A stretch of DNA of 47,825 bases, taken from positions 1 through 47,825 of the forward strand of contig CAXTRQ010000025.1 of NCBI GenBank assembly GCA_964246705.1, in the 5' to 3' direction. The notes under the pieces are model-generated. The model worked only from the letters and a program-made list of their open reading frames with translations. It did not search any database and had not been told where the DNA came from. Below are positions 8,724 to 17,501 of this stretch, one piece after another. This stretch comes from DASZCR01 sp964246705 (lineage in GTDB: Bacteria > Acidobacteriota > Blastocatellia > Pyrinomonadales > Pyrinomonadaceae). How positions within the stretch are numbered: the stretch's first letter is position 1; every line of letters starts with the position of its first letter. A program made the translations under genes and the position numbers.

Positions 8724-8735
8724 TGAAACGTTTCA
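8724..8735. promoter_or_regulatory. 12-bp perfect palindrome, possible operator
   Basis: TGAAACGTTTCA is a perfect palindrome in the non-coding region 150 bases after the ParB-like gene. Its half sites resemble those of parS but in the opposite order, so it is not a canonical parS. Binding by the neighbouring protein is conjecture. Confidence 0.3.
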
Positions 8736-8842
8736 GTCGAAAGAAGCATATAGAGTAAGACAGCAAGATTCTTCGGCCGGGAAATCATCGTCGGCCTTGG
8801 CGCAGAACTGAGATTGATGTGAGCATTCCACGACATTGTTTT

Positions 8843-8872
8843 GGCCCTCGAAATCCCTAACGAGGGCCTTTT
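8843..8872 (+). terminator. Intrinsic terminator T1
   Basis: GGCCCTCG (8843-8850) and CGAGGGCC (8861-8868) form a perfect 8-bp stem with a 10-base loop, followed by TTTT. It is the first of three consecutive terminators downstream of the ParB-like gene. The 270 bases between that stop and this stem contain only the palindrome at 8724. Confidence 0.8.
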
Positions 8873-8929
8873 GCCTCCGGCACATCAAGGTAACCCTTCT
8901 ACCACAGTGTCGGATGCTGAAGCCCCCGC

Positions 8930-8980
8930 GTCCAAAAATGACTCTTGCCCAGAGTCGCGGGGGCTTTACTTTCTTTCTGC
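8930..8980 (+). terminator. Intrinsic terminator T2
   Basis: AAGCCCCCGCG (8930-8940) pairs perfectly with CGCGGGGGCTT (8956-8966). A short inner GACTC/GAGTC hairpin lies close to the 3' arm, and the stem is followed by a T-rich tail (TTTACTTTCTTTCT). It lies only 58 bases beyond T1 with no gene between. Confidence 0.8.
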
Positions 8981-9092
8981 GCCGTGAGGGCATCGAGAGT
9001 TTTCACACACGATGACAATGATAACAATGGCGCGAGCGGCGGCGTGATTATCAGCGCCAGCAGATAATATTTGTTGTCATAAGCTTTGGAAT

Positions 9093-9130
9093 GAGGCGAG
9101 CCGGTTATGCGGCTCGCCTCTTTATTATTC
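9093..9130 (+). terminator. Intrinsic terminator T3
   Basis: GAGGCGAGCC (9093-9102) and GGCTCGCCTC (9111-9120) form a perfect 10-bp stem with an 8-base loop, followed by TTTATTATTCTT. It is the third terminator within 290 bases. The preceding 110 bases hold no gene. Confidence 0.8.
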
Positions 9131-9210
9131 TTGAAACTTGAATCGCTCGACTTTTATGCTTCTGAGCGACTTTGCGTGAAACTATATTTCGCGCAAAAAC
9201 GCAAAGGCGC
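9131..9210. repeat. Dispersed hairpin repeat, copy 2
   Basis: The segment GAATCGCTCGACTTTTATGC followed by GCGACTTTGCGTGAAA closely resembles 20235-20280. The right part, TTTCGCGCAAAAACGCAAAG, is the inverted arm. The left arm seems shortened, so the hairpin is imperfect compared with the copy at 5195. Confidence 0.6.
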
Positions 9211-9262
9211 ATGAATTGAGCATGTCGAAACTTTCAACCCGGCGTTAGATTGTGAAGACTGA

Positions 9263-9299
9263 TGGTAGAATACGCGGGCCGTTTAATTATCGAATTAAA
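9263..9299 (+). promoter_or_regulatory. Extended -10 promoter with AT-rich palindrome at the start point
   Basis: TGGTAGAAT (9263-9271) is an extended -10 element with no good -35. Transcription would begin near 9278. An AT-rich inverted repeat, TTTAATT-ATCG-AATTAAA (9282-9299), lies right at the start of the transcript and before AAAGGAA and the ATG at 9311; it could be an operator. Confidence 0.5.
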
Positions 9300-9310
9300 G
9301 GAATTGTGAA

Positions 9311-9691
9311 ATGAGAAATTTCGTCCGGGTCATAACTCTGCTGTGCCTTACAACTTGCGTTTCGCTCTCGGAGGTCAAATCCCGGCAGTTTCCACACGCA
9401 TTAATTGCCAGCCCTCACGAGCAAACCAAGCAGGCGATAACCCGCACGGTTGAGAGTTATGTCAGCCAACACTCAAGTGATGTCGGTGCGGTTGATATTA
9501 CGCAGTTCGACATTCAGGGAACTTGGGCGCTGGTCGAAATTGCGCCGCGAAATAAGAGCACCGATACTGCACAGGTTCTTCTGCGTAAACAGCGAAGCGG
9601 CTGGAAGGTGCTGGTGCTGGGCACGGCTTTGTATGGAACCGGAAAGACTTACGGCGTGCCGGGTCAACTGCGGAAAAAGTGGAAGATTTAA
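9311..9691 (+). CDS. Small secreted protein of unknown function
   Basis: The protein has 126 residues, with a signal peptide at about 1-22 (MRNFVRVITLLCLTTCVSLS). The mature part contains an alpha-helix-like segment (TKQAITRTVESYVSQH) and then a strand-rich half (GTWALVEIAP, AQVLLRKQRSGWKVLVLGTAL). This pattern is seen in small NTF2/DUF4878-like periplasmic domains, although I cannot assign it. The ATG is supported by AAAGGAA eight bases upstream and by the extended -10 promoter. It appears to be a single-gene unit; the next gene begins 230 bases later. Confidence 0.75.
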   Translation: MRNFVRVITLLCLTTCVSLSEVKSRQFPHALIASPHEQTKQAITRTVESYVSQHSSDVGAVDITQFDIQGTWALVEIAPRNKSTDTAQVLLRKQRSGWKVLVLGTALYGTGKTYGVPGQLRKKWKI

Positions 9692-9925
9692 AAAGCCGAA
9701 TGAGCAAGTCCCTTGAGGGACGCGCGTGTTTATAGCCTTGATGTTCTTTGAGGTTCTTCACAGCGTCCGCAGCCAAACAGTTTCTCAACTTCGCATTTTG
9801 ATTCGAGACCTTATCGGACTCGATGTGGATTGGCGGCATCATCCGGGTAAACCTTGCCCTCTCCGCCTAATCTCATTATTTTAAACCCGCGCAGACGTTC
9901 GAGGCCGAGACGATTCCTTTCTTCA

Positions 9926-12400
9926 ATGCGATTCAATAATCTTCTTTCAAAACGTGCACGATTAATCTGGATGGCGCTAATGCTTGCGCTCTCACCGCTG
10001 GCCTACCTGTCAAGCATCGCCCTCATCAAGAAGTATGATCCGAGCACGGCGGTCGCCTTTGAGATCGGGCGGACGGAGGCCATCGCCGTCGCCGTAAGGC
10101 ATGCGGCGAGCTTGGGGCTGAATGTTAATAACTGGACGAGCGGCGTTCAGGTGGATGAGGATAACGACCGTTACTTTTACTACCGCCTGCGGCGCAGCGC
10201 CGAGGTCGAGCAGGCGAGGCGCGTCGCGCCGGAGGCCGGTGTCCGCGTGCTGTTTATTTCGCCAGACGGTAAGGAGCGGGTGCAACTAACGCTCGGCAAC
10301 GATGGCCGTCTACTCAGTTTCAGCAGAAATCTGTCCCCTAATCAGGAGATTCCAGACCCCGGCGAAGAGGCGTCGAGAGCCTTAGCCCGGACGGCTTTTC
10401 GTCCCCTCACAGGAACGGATGCAGCCTCAATCGGCGAGCCTGAGTTGAGCGAAGAGCGCAAATTTAAAAGAGTGACGCGCCGCTATCTGTGGAAGGAGAA
10501 GTTCGGAGGGTTGCCGGAACTTGAGCTTCGCACCTCGATCACGGTGGTGGGCGAGAACGTCTTGGGGCGAGAGGTGACGAGCAAGTTCGATGAGGCTTAT
10601 GCCGACAAGAATTTCCTCAATCGCCAGCTCTTCCAACGGCTGGCGGTCGTGCCCTTCTTCTTTTTTATTGTCTTCATGGCGATCTATGGTCTCTTCCGCT
10701 ACATCCAGCTCGCACGTCAAAAAGAGGTTTCGCACGCGAGAAGTTTGCTCGTCTGCATTGTGATGGCCTCCGCGTTTTTAATCATTGCGCTCCAGTCGGA
10801 CTTCACCGTGTTCAGTACCGCGCCGGGGAACGAGCAAGTGATCGTGATGCTGTTCATCATTATATTCACCGGCGCGGTCTTCCTTTTGTTGGGACTGTTT
10901 CTGGGCGTGGCGTATGGCAGTGGCGAGGGAGATGTGCGCGAAGATTATCCGGGCAAGCTGACCTCTCTGGATACTCTGCTGACGGGTCGGATTTTTTCCC
11001 GTAACGTGGCGCGCGCCATCTGCATCGGCGCGGCGCTCGGCGGCTGGTCTCTGCTCGCCAGAGCGCTCGTGATGTTATCTCAGGCTTCGAGACCGGACGG
11101 CGGCATCGGGCTGTCGGAGCGCGCCTTCGGTCTCGTCTTCGGCTCTTTGAATTGGTTGATGCCGCTGCTGACGCCTTTTTTAACCATCCTGACGGCTGTC
11201 ATCGGTCTTCTGCTTCCGCTCTCTTTTCTTCATCATCGTTTTCGTTCGCGGAGATTGTCCATCGGGCTGCTGATATTGATGTCGCTCGTCTCCAATCTAC
11301 TCGTGTTTCAAGAACCGCCCGTCACCTTCTTGTCCGGGCTGCTCAGCGCATTAATCTCGACGGTCACGCTGCTCATCTCTTTCTTCGCTTTTGATCTTCT
11401 GACATCCATTATCACCATCTCGGCTCCGGGCATCACGCTCTCGATTCTCTATCTCGTGTCTCAACCAGCGCCTTCGCTGCAACGCGCGGGCTTTATCGCG
11501 GGCGTCATCACACTGGCGACGTTGTTGGTCGCGGTCTTCTTCTGGAATCGTGGACGTGAATATCTTGAGGAACAGGTGCGACCAAAGTATGCGAGATATT
11601 TGGCAGAGCGACTCGGATTGCAGGCCGAAGTCTCCGCCGCGCGTGAGGCTCAAGCCCGTCTGATGCCGCAGGAGTTGCCCGCGCTTTCAGGTTTGAATCT
11701 GGCGGCGGCCTGCCTTCCGGCGCGAGAGGTCGGAGGCGATTTTTACGATCTCTTCGTGTTTGATAAAACCAAGCTCGGAATCTTCGTTGCGGAGGGCGGC
11801 GGGGGCGGTCTCGGCGCGGCCTTGACGATTGCCTATGCGAAAGGCTTTCTGATGCCGAGAATTGACGCGGGGTATTCGCCGACCGAGTTGATCTGTAGCT
11901 TGCAAGCGCAGTTGGCTCCGCTGCTCGAACAGGATGAGGAACTGGCGCTGGCGGTGGCGGTCTTGGACATAACGCAGGGGACTCTCGTCTATGCGCGCAC
12001 CGGAGACTATCCGCAAATCCTGACGAGTCGCGGCGACGGCGGGAGCCATGCGCGCAACCGTCTGCGTGTCCACACGGAGGAAGAGGAACACAAGATTTCT
12101 CTCTCTCCGGCCTCGGATACGAACTGCGTGATACGCGAGGCGACGATTTCACTCGCCGACGGCGACGCGATTGTTTTCATCACCGACGGAGTTGTTCGCA
12201 GTCTTCAAGATAGCCGTAAAACTTCGCTGGAAGATTGGGCGCTCGGCGTCGTGACGGGGCGCGACGGCAAAGCCGCGCGGTCGCTGCAACAGAGTCTCGT
12301 GCAAGCTCTGGGAAAGAGAGCCAAACAAATCAAAAAGAGCGGGGTCGAAGATGATTTGACGGCGGTCGTCGTCCGCGTCGAAACCTCCGGAGCGGCGTGA
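9926..12400 (+). CDS. Membrane protein with C-terminal SpoIIE-type PP2C domain, degenerate metal site
   Basis: The protein is 824 residues from the ATG at 9926; an upstream in-frame TTG at 9854 was rejected because the first helix follows directly from MRFNNLLSKRARLIW. The layout is one N-terminal helix, an extracytoplasmic region of about 190 residues, a block of about nine to ten helices (about 240-560), then a SpoIIE/RsbU-like phosphatase domain (about 590-820). AREVGGDFYD, FITDGV and EDDLTAVVV are kept. The normally invariant ADVSGKG is replaced by AEGGGGG, changing the metal-binding Asp to Glu and losing the SGK turn. Activity may therefore be reduced or lost. It is translationally coupled to a canonical homologue (TGATG), suggesting the two act together on the STAS protein encoded downstream. 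Confidence 0.85.
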   Translation: MRFNNLLSKRARLIWMALMLALSPLAYLSSIALIKKYDPSTAVAFEIGRTEAIAVAVRHAASLGLNVNNWTSGVQVDEDNDRYFYYRLRRSAEVEQARRVAPEAGVRVLFISPDGKERVQLTLGNDGRLLSFSRNLSPNQEIPDPGEEASRALARTAFRPLTGTDAASIGEPELSEERKFKRVTRRYLWKEKFGGLPELELRTSITVVGENVLGREVTSKFDEAYADKNFLNRQLFQRLAVVPFFFFIVFMAIYGLFRYIQLARQKEVSHARSLLVCIVMASAFLIIALQSDFTVFSTAPGNEQVIVMLFIIIFTGAVFLLLGLFLGVAYGSGEGDVREDYPGKLTSLDTLLTGRIFSRNVARAICIGAALGGWSLLARALVMLSQASRPDGGIGLSERAFGLVFGSLNWLMPLLTPFLTILTAVIGLLLPLSFLHHRFRSRRLSIGLLILMSLVSNLLVFQEPPVTFLSGLLSALISTVTLLISFFAFDLLTSIITISAPGITLSILYLVSQPAPSLQRAGFIAGVITLATLLVAVFFWNRGREYLEEQVRPKYARYLAERLGLQAEVSAAREAQARLMPQELPALSGLNLAAACLPAREVGGDFYDLFVFDKTKLGIFVAEGGGGGLGAALTIAYAKGFLMPRIDAGYSPTELICSLQAQLAPLLEQDEELALAVAVLDITQGTLVYARTGDYPQILTSRGDGGSHARNRLRVHTEEEEHKISLSPASDTNCVIREATISLADGDAIVFITDGVVRSLQDSRKTSLEDWALGVVTGRDGKAARSLQQSLVQALGKRAKQIKKSGVEDDLTAVVVRVETSGAA

Positions 12401-14799
12401 TGCAGCAGCGGCGATACATTCTTGTAGTGCTTCTGGCCGTGGCCGGTTACATGGCGCTGTCTCTGCTCGCGCCCCGTTTCGATCCGGCGGCGCGTTGGCA
12501 CGCGCGTCTCGACCGTGTGACGGCCATCGAGCGGGCGCGTGAAGAGGCGCGGCTGAGCGGACTCGACACGACGAACTGGCGTGCCCTCGTCACGACGAGC
12601 TATCAGGCTCAGACGACCTACTTCATTTCCCGTTATCCGGCGGCGGCGGAGAAAGCGCGGCTCACCCCCTTTATCACCTCTGTGGTGCTGGCTGAGCCGG
12701 AGGCAGAGAAGCGTCAGTGGCGCGTCGGATTGCAGCCGGACGGCGCGCTCGACAGCTTCTCGCTGCGCGGGACAGGGAAGACGGAACAGACGCAAGTTTC
12801 AATCGAAAGCACGCGGCAGGTCGCGGCGCGTGCGCTCACGCGCATCCTCGGAGATGAAGCCTCGCAATTTTCGCTGGTGTCGGAAATAGATCAGGGCGCG
12901 CAGGGCAGGCAGTTCATCTGGGAACGCACGACAGCCGACGATAACGACTTCAATCTTCAGGCGATTTGTGTCGTGCAGGGCGAGACGATCAGGGAACTCA
13001 AGCTGTTCACATATTTCTCTCCGCGTTTTAACGATGAGTACGGCGCGCGGCGCACTTCCAAGCGAATGCTCGACCTGCTCGGACTGTTGCTAGTCTTGCT
13101 GGTCATCTTGGTCGCGGCGGCCTTCTATCTGCTAGGATGGGCGCGCAGGGAAATCAATCACCGGCTAGCGTTGATTCTGCTGCTCACAATTTTCTGCGGC
13201 GGCATTCTTCAAGCCATCTGCGGGGGCGCGCTCGACAATCAACTAGCGAACAATTTTGAGACGGGCGCGATGCATCTGACCATCCTCGGAGCATCGCTCG
13301 GCCTCGGCATTCCGGTCTTCTTCTACGCCATCATGCTGGTGCTGCTCTGGTCGACGGGGTATGCGCTGGCGCGGCGCTCGACCGTACGCAGTTTCGCGTC
13401 CTTCGCTTCACTGCTCAGGGGCAGGTTGTGGACGAAGGCGACTGCCGGGCGCATCGCCGTCGGCATTTTGCTCGGCGGCATCATCGGGGCGATCCCGATG
13501 TCGGTCGCGGCGAGCGGGCTGTTCCCGAATTTTCAACTGAACCACCCAGACCCTTCGTGGTTTGTCTCAAGAGCGCCCGTCATCGCTTGCCTGCTTCGGA
13601 CTCCGAACCTTGCACTGTGGGCGACCTACGCATTCCTGTCGCCTCTCTTCAACGCACACCTGCGTGCGCCGCGCCTGATTCGCGCGCTCACGCTGGTACT
13701 CGGCGGCGTCATGCTGCTCGATGATACTTTGTACCAAACTTCTCTCGGCGCGGCGTTAGTGGTCGCCGTGCTGACCATTATGTTTGCCGACTGGATTTTC
13801 CGGCGCTTCGATTTGCTGGCGCTCATCGTGGCCGAGATGTCCGCCGAAGCGACGGGGGCGGCATGGTCTCTCCTGTTGCAGCCGAACGGCGCGATACATA
13901 CGGCTGGCTGGCGCGCTCTGGCCGTTCTGGCCGCGTTTTTGTGCGTCATGCTGGTCATCAGCCGGAAGGGGCGCGTCGAAGCAACAGCGGGCGAAATTGA
14001 GGGCATGGGGGCGGGGGGCGCAGGCTCGGCTGTGCAGCGCGCGGAGCGCGAGCGTCTGGTGGCGGAGTTTGGCGTCGCCCGCCGCGCGCAGCAGCACATG
14101 CTGCCCGACGTGCCGCCAACCATTCCCGGTTATGAAATCGCCGCGACGTGCCGACCGGCGCGCGAGGTCGGCGGCGACCTCTATGATTTTCTCGTCTTGC
14201 CGAACGAGCGTATCGGCATCGTCGTCGCGGATGTCTCAGGCAAAGGAGTTCCCGCCGCTCTCTACATGACGCTGACGAAGGGGTTGCTGGCTTCGGTGGC
14301 GGAGTACGAGAGCGACCCCGGCGCGATGCTCCGCGAAGTCAACCGGCATCTCTACGAGGTATGCCGGCGCAAGGTTTTCGTGACGATGCTGTTCGGCGTG
14401 CTCGACCCGTCGGCGCAAACTTTTACTTACGCCCGCGCCGGTCACAATCCGGGCGTCTGGCGTCGCGCCTCGCTCCAAAACTCGGAGTGGATGCGCGGCG
14501 CGGGACTCGGACTCGGTTTGAGCAGCAGTAAAATGTTCGACCGGAGTTTGCGCGCAGAGGAGATTCGCGTCGAGCGCGGCGACGCCGTGCTGCTCTATTC
14601 CGATGGCATCACCGAAGCGATGAACGCGCAGGGAGAAGAATACGGCGAGCAGCGTCTGCTTGATGCCGTCGCCCGCACGGACGGACTGAGCGCCGCCGAG
14701 ACACAGGAAGCAATACTCGCAGACGTGGGCGTATTCCTCGACGGGACATCTCCGCAGGATGATATGACTCTCGTCGTGATTCGCGTCGCCGAAAGCTGA
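12400..14799 (+). CDS. Membrane SpoIIE/RsbU-type serine phosphatase
   Basis: The protein is 799 residues from the ATG at 12400, which shares its A with the previous stop (TGATG); a GTG one codon earlier is also possible. The architecture mirrors the upstream protein: one N-terminal helix, an extracytoplasmic region of about 190 residues, several membrane helices (about 220-520), then a cytosolic PP2C domain (about 545-795). The catalytic motifs are complete: AREVGGDLYD, ADVSGKG, YSDGITEA and SPQDDMTLVVI. It should dephosphorylate a phospho-Ser anti-anti-sigma factor, presumably the STAS protein encoded 80 bases downstream, in response to a signal sensed outside or in the membrane. The pair looks like a tandem duplication. 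Confidence 0.9.
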   Translation: MQQRRYILVVLLAVAGYMALSLLAPRFDPAARWHARLDRVTAIERAREEARLSGLDTTNWRALVTTSYQAQTTYFISRYPAAAEKARLTPFITSVVLAEPEAEKRQWRVGLQPDGALDSFSLRGTGKTEQTQVSIESTRQVAARALTRILGDEASQFSLVSEIDQGAQGRQFIWERTTADDNDFNLQAICVVQGETIRELKLFTYFSPRFNDEYGARRTSKRMLDLLGLLLVLLVILVAAAFYLLGWARREINHRLALILLLTIFCGGILQAICGGALDNQLANNFETGAMHLTILGASLGLGIPVFFYAIMLVLLWSTGYALARRSTVRSFASFASLLRGRLWTKATAGRIAVGILLGGIIGAIPMSVAASGLFPNFQLNHPDPSWFVSRAPVIACLLRTPNLALWATYAFLSPLFNAHLRAPRLIRALTLVLGGVMLLDDTLYQTSLGAALVVAVLTIMFADWIFRRFDLLALIVAEMSAEATGAAWSLLLQPNGAIHTAGWRALAVLAAFLCVMLVISRKGRVEATAGEIEGMGAGGAGSAVQRAERERLVAEFGVARRAQQHMLPDVPPTIPGYEIAATCRPAREVGGDLYDFLVLPNERIGIVVADVSGKGVPAALYMTLTKGLLASVAEYESDPGAMLREVNRHLYEVCRRKVFVTMLFGVLDPSAQTFTYARAGHNPGVWRRASLQNSEWMRGAGLGLGLSSSKMFDRSLRAEEIRVERGDAVLLYSDGITEAMNAQGEEYGEQRLLDAVARTDGLSAAETQEAILADVGVFLDGTSPQDDMTLVVIRVAES

Positions 14800-14878
14800 A
14801 ATCATTACTTTTCAAACGGCTTCTAAAATGCGGCGGCTGTGCTAAAGTTATAGTCACCTTCAGAGGAAAAAAAGCGAT

Positions 14879-15247
14879 ATGCCAAATCCCTTTACGCTTC
14901 AGAAACGGATGCAGGATGACCTCGCGGTGATTAGCATCGAAGGCTATCTGGACGCACACACCGCGCCGGAGTTCGAGCAGGCGATTCAGTCTGAGGTTGA
15001 CGCCGGTCATGTCCGCATCATCGCCGATTGCAGCCAGCTGACCTACATCTCGTCCGCCGGACTCGGCGTGTTTATGGGTTTTATCGAAGAGGTCAGGGAG
15101 CAGGGCGGCGACATCAAGATTTGTTCCCTCAGTCCGAAGGTGCGACAGGTTTTTGAGATTCTCGGTTTTCAGGAACTCTACGATTTATGCGACGCTCTGC
15201 CGAGCGCGGTGCAACGCTTTGCGGACGCGCCGTCGAGGGAGGACTAA
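14879..15247 (+). CDS. STAS-domain anti-sigma factor antagonist (RsbV/SpoIIAA-like)
   Basis: The protein has 122 residues, the usual length. The conserved phospho-acceptor motif YISSAGLGVF is present; S59 aligns with the phosphorylated Ser of RsbV. In the family, the unphosphorylated form binds the RsbW-like kinase and frees a sigma factor or other client. Here the kinase gene follows after 4 bases, and three SpoIIE-type phosphatase genes flank it, so a full partner-switch set is present apart from the sigma factor. GAGG precedes the ATG by about 13 bases. The 79-base gap before this gene contains TGCTAAAGT-like and TATAGT sequences that could be an internal promoter, but this is weak. Confidence 0.93.
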   Translation: MPNPFTLQKRMQDDLAVISIEGYLDAHTAPEFEQAIQSEVDAGHVRIIADCSQLTYISSAGLGVFMGFIEEVREQGGDIKICSLSPKVRQVFEILGFQELYDLCDALPSAVQRFADAPSRED

Positions 15248-15251
15248 GGCC

Positions 15252-15690
<439 letters not shown>

Positions 15691-15707
<17 letters not shown>

Positions 15708-17337
15708 CCCAATTCGCTTGGAAGCGTTGCTTGAGTCGGCGCAACTGCTCCATTCCTCACTCGACCTCGAAGACCTGCTCCGTCACCTGCTGCGTTCCGT
15801 GATGGGGCGTCTGCTGGTCGGGCGCGGCCTCATCGCCGTCGAGGAAGAGGGACGCATGACGCTCGCGCTGGTGCGCGGCGTGAAGAACTTGAGCGCAGGC
15901 CAACTGTTCGACGAGATGGCGGCGCGCAAAGCAGGGATTCAACTGCTGCTGCCCATCGGTAAAGATGAACATCCCGTCGGCTGGCTCGGCCTCGGTCGCC
16001 CTCCGAGCGGTGAGGTGGACGTCGAAGAAGAGGAGTTTTTGAAGGCGCTGCTCGGCATCGCCGCAGGCGGCATCGCCAACGCACGCGCGCACTCCGAAGC
16101 CTCGCGTCTCAATCAAGACCTCGATCAGAAAGTTCAGGAACTCCGCGCGCTGCTCGATCTGGTGCGCGGTTTAACCTCGACGCTGGAACCGGAGGCGGTC
16201 GCCAACCTGCTCATGTTGACGCTGGCCGGGCGTTGGGCTGTGCGCAAGCATGCGCTCGCCGCATGGCGCGAAGGTCATCCCACAGTGCTTCGTCAGAAGG
16301 GTATGTCCTTACCTGACCTTCCTGCCATTCAAGATTCACTCGCGGACTTGCCAGAAGCAATCACCGTCGAACAATTACCGGAGAGCGCTTTCAAGGAAGC
16401 CTTGAAAGCTCAGCAAGGAATGCTGCTCTTTCCGCTGCGTTCATCCGATGTGGTCAGCGGCGTCGTGATTCTGGGCGCGCGTCCCGGTCAGCTCGGTTAC
16501 AACGAGGCAGACCTCGAATTCGGCGCGGGGTTAGTGGCGCAGGCCGCCGTCGCCTTTGAAAATTCATGGTACGTGCGGGAGACGCTCGAAAGGAAAAAAA
16601 TCGAACAGGAGTTGGCTCTCGCCGCGACGATTCAGGAGCAACTATTTCCCGAAGCGATGCCGCGTCTCGCGGGCTACGACATCGCGGCGCACAATCGCCC
16701 GGCACGCCAGTGCGGCGGCGATTATTACGACGCCCTCCCGCTCGTTGATCTTAACGAACGGCATCATTATCTCTTTTGTGTGGCCGATGTCTCAGGCAAG
16801 GGACTGCCCGCTTCGCTTTTGATGAGCAACGTACAGGCGACGTTGCGCGCGCTACTGGGGCGCGTCCCTTCGCTCGCAGACCTCGCCGCACGCACCAACG
16901 AACTGCTGCACGCGACCACCCCGATGAACAAATACGTGACGGCGGTGCTCGTGCAATTCGAGCCTCTCACGGGAGAGTTTCGCTACGTCAACGCGGGACA
17001 CAACGGGGGCTTGCTTCTGCGCCGTGGCGGCGACGCCGAATGGCTCAAGCCGACCGGCACGCCGCTCGGACTTCTGCCCGGCCTACCCTACGAAGAAGAG
17101 ACGCTTCAACTTCAACCGGGCGACCTGCTCGCGCTCTTCTCCGATGGTATTCCCGAAGCGCAGGACGCCGAAGAAAACGAGTTCGGCGAGCCTCGTCTGC
17201 TCGAATATTTGCGCTCTATTTGCTCGGAGCAGGCCGAGCACATCGTCGCCCGAACCTTCCGCGAACTCGACCTCTTCGCAGGCTCCGCCCCCCAATATGA
17301 CGACATCACTCTGCTCGTCATCAAACGCGCGGCTTAA
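15691..17337 (+). CDS. GAF-domain SpoIIE/RsbU-type serine phosphatase, cytosolic
   Basis: The protein has 548 residues with no membrane helix. The N-terminal half (about 10-290) looks like two GAF-type sensor regions: one around residues 15-130, then a helical linker and another around 160-285, ending before a coiled segment (ERKKIEQELALAATIQEQLFP). The C-terminal PP2C domain (about 310-548) has every key motif: ARQCGGDYYD, VADVSGKG, FSDGIPEA and QYDDITLLVI. It probably dephosphorylates the STAS protein of this cluster in response to a cytosolic signal. The start ATG follows AGAGGCGG and overlaps the RsbW gene by 17 bp. Confidence 0.92.
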
Positions 17338-17362
17338 ATCAATTTTCGATTGTGAATCAGTC

Positions 17363-17490
17363 CGTTGCTTTTTGTTTTCTTCGCGGCTTTGCGTCTTTGC
17401 GCGAAACNNNNNNNNNNCTCGCCTATTATTTCTCTCTTCCTCTCACTATACTCTGTACTCCACCACCCCCACAAAGCCGCGAAGAAGCAA
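17363..17490. repeat. Dispersed hairpin repeat, copy 3, interrupted by a scaffold gap
   Basis: The left arm around CTTCGCGGCTTTGCGTCTTT (17379-17398) continues to GCGCGAAAC, then ten Ns (17408-17417). The right arm, ACAAAGCCGCGAAGAAGCAA (17471-17490), is its inverted counterpart. The number of Ns is a placeholder, so the true distance is unknown. The gap most likely reflects assembly failure at the hairpin. Confidence 0.7.
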
Positions 17491-17501
17491 AAGCGGTGAA
17501 C

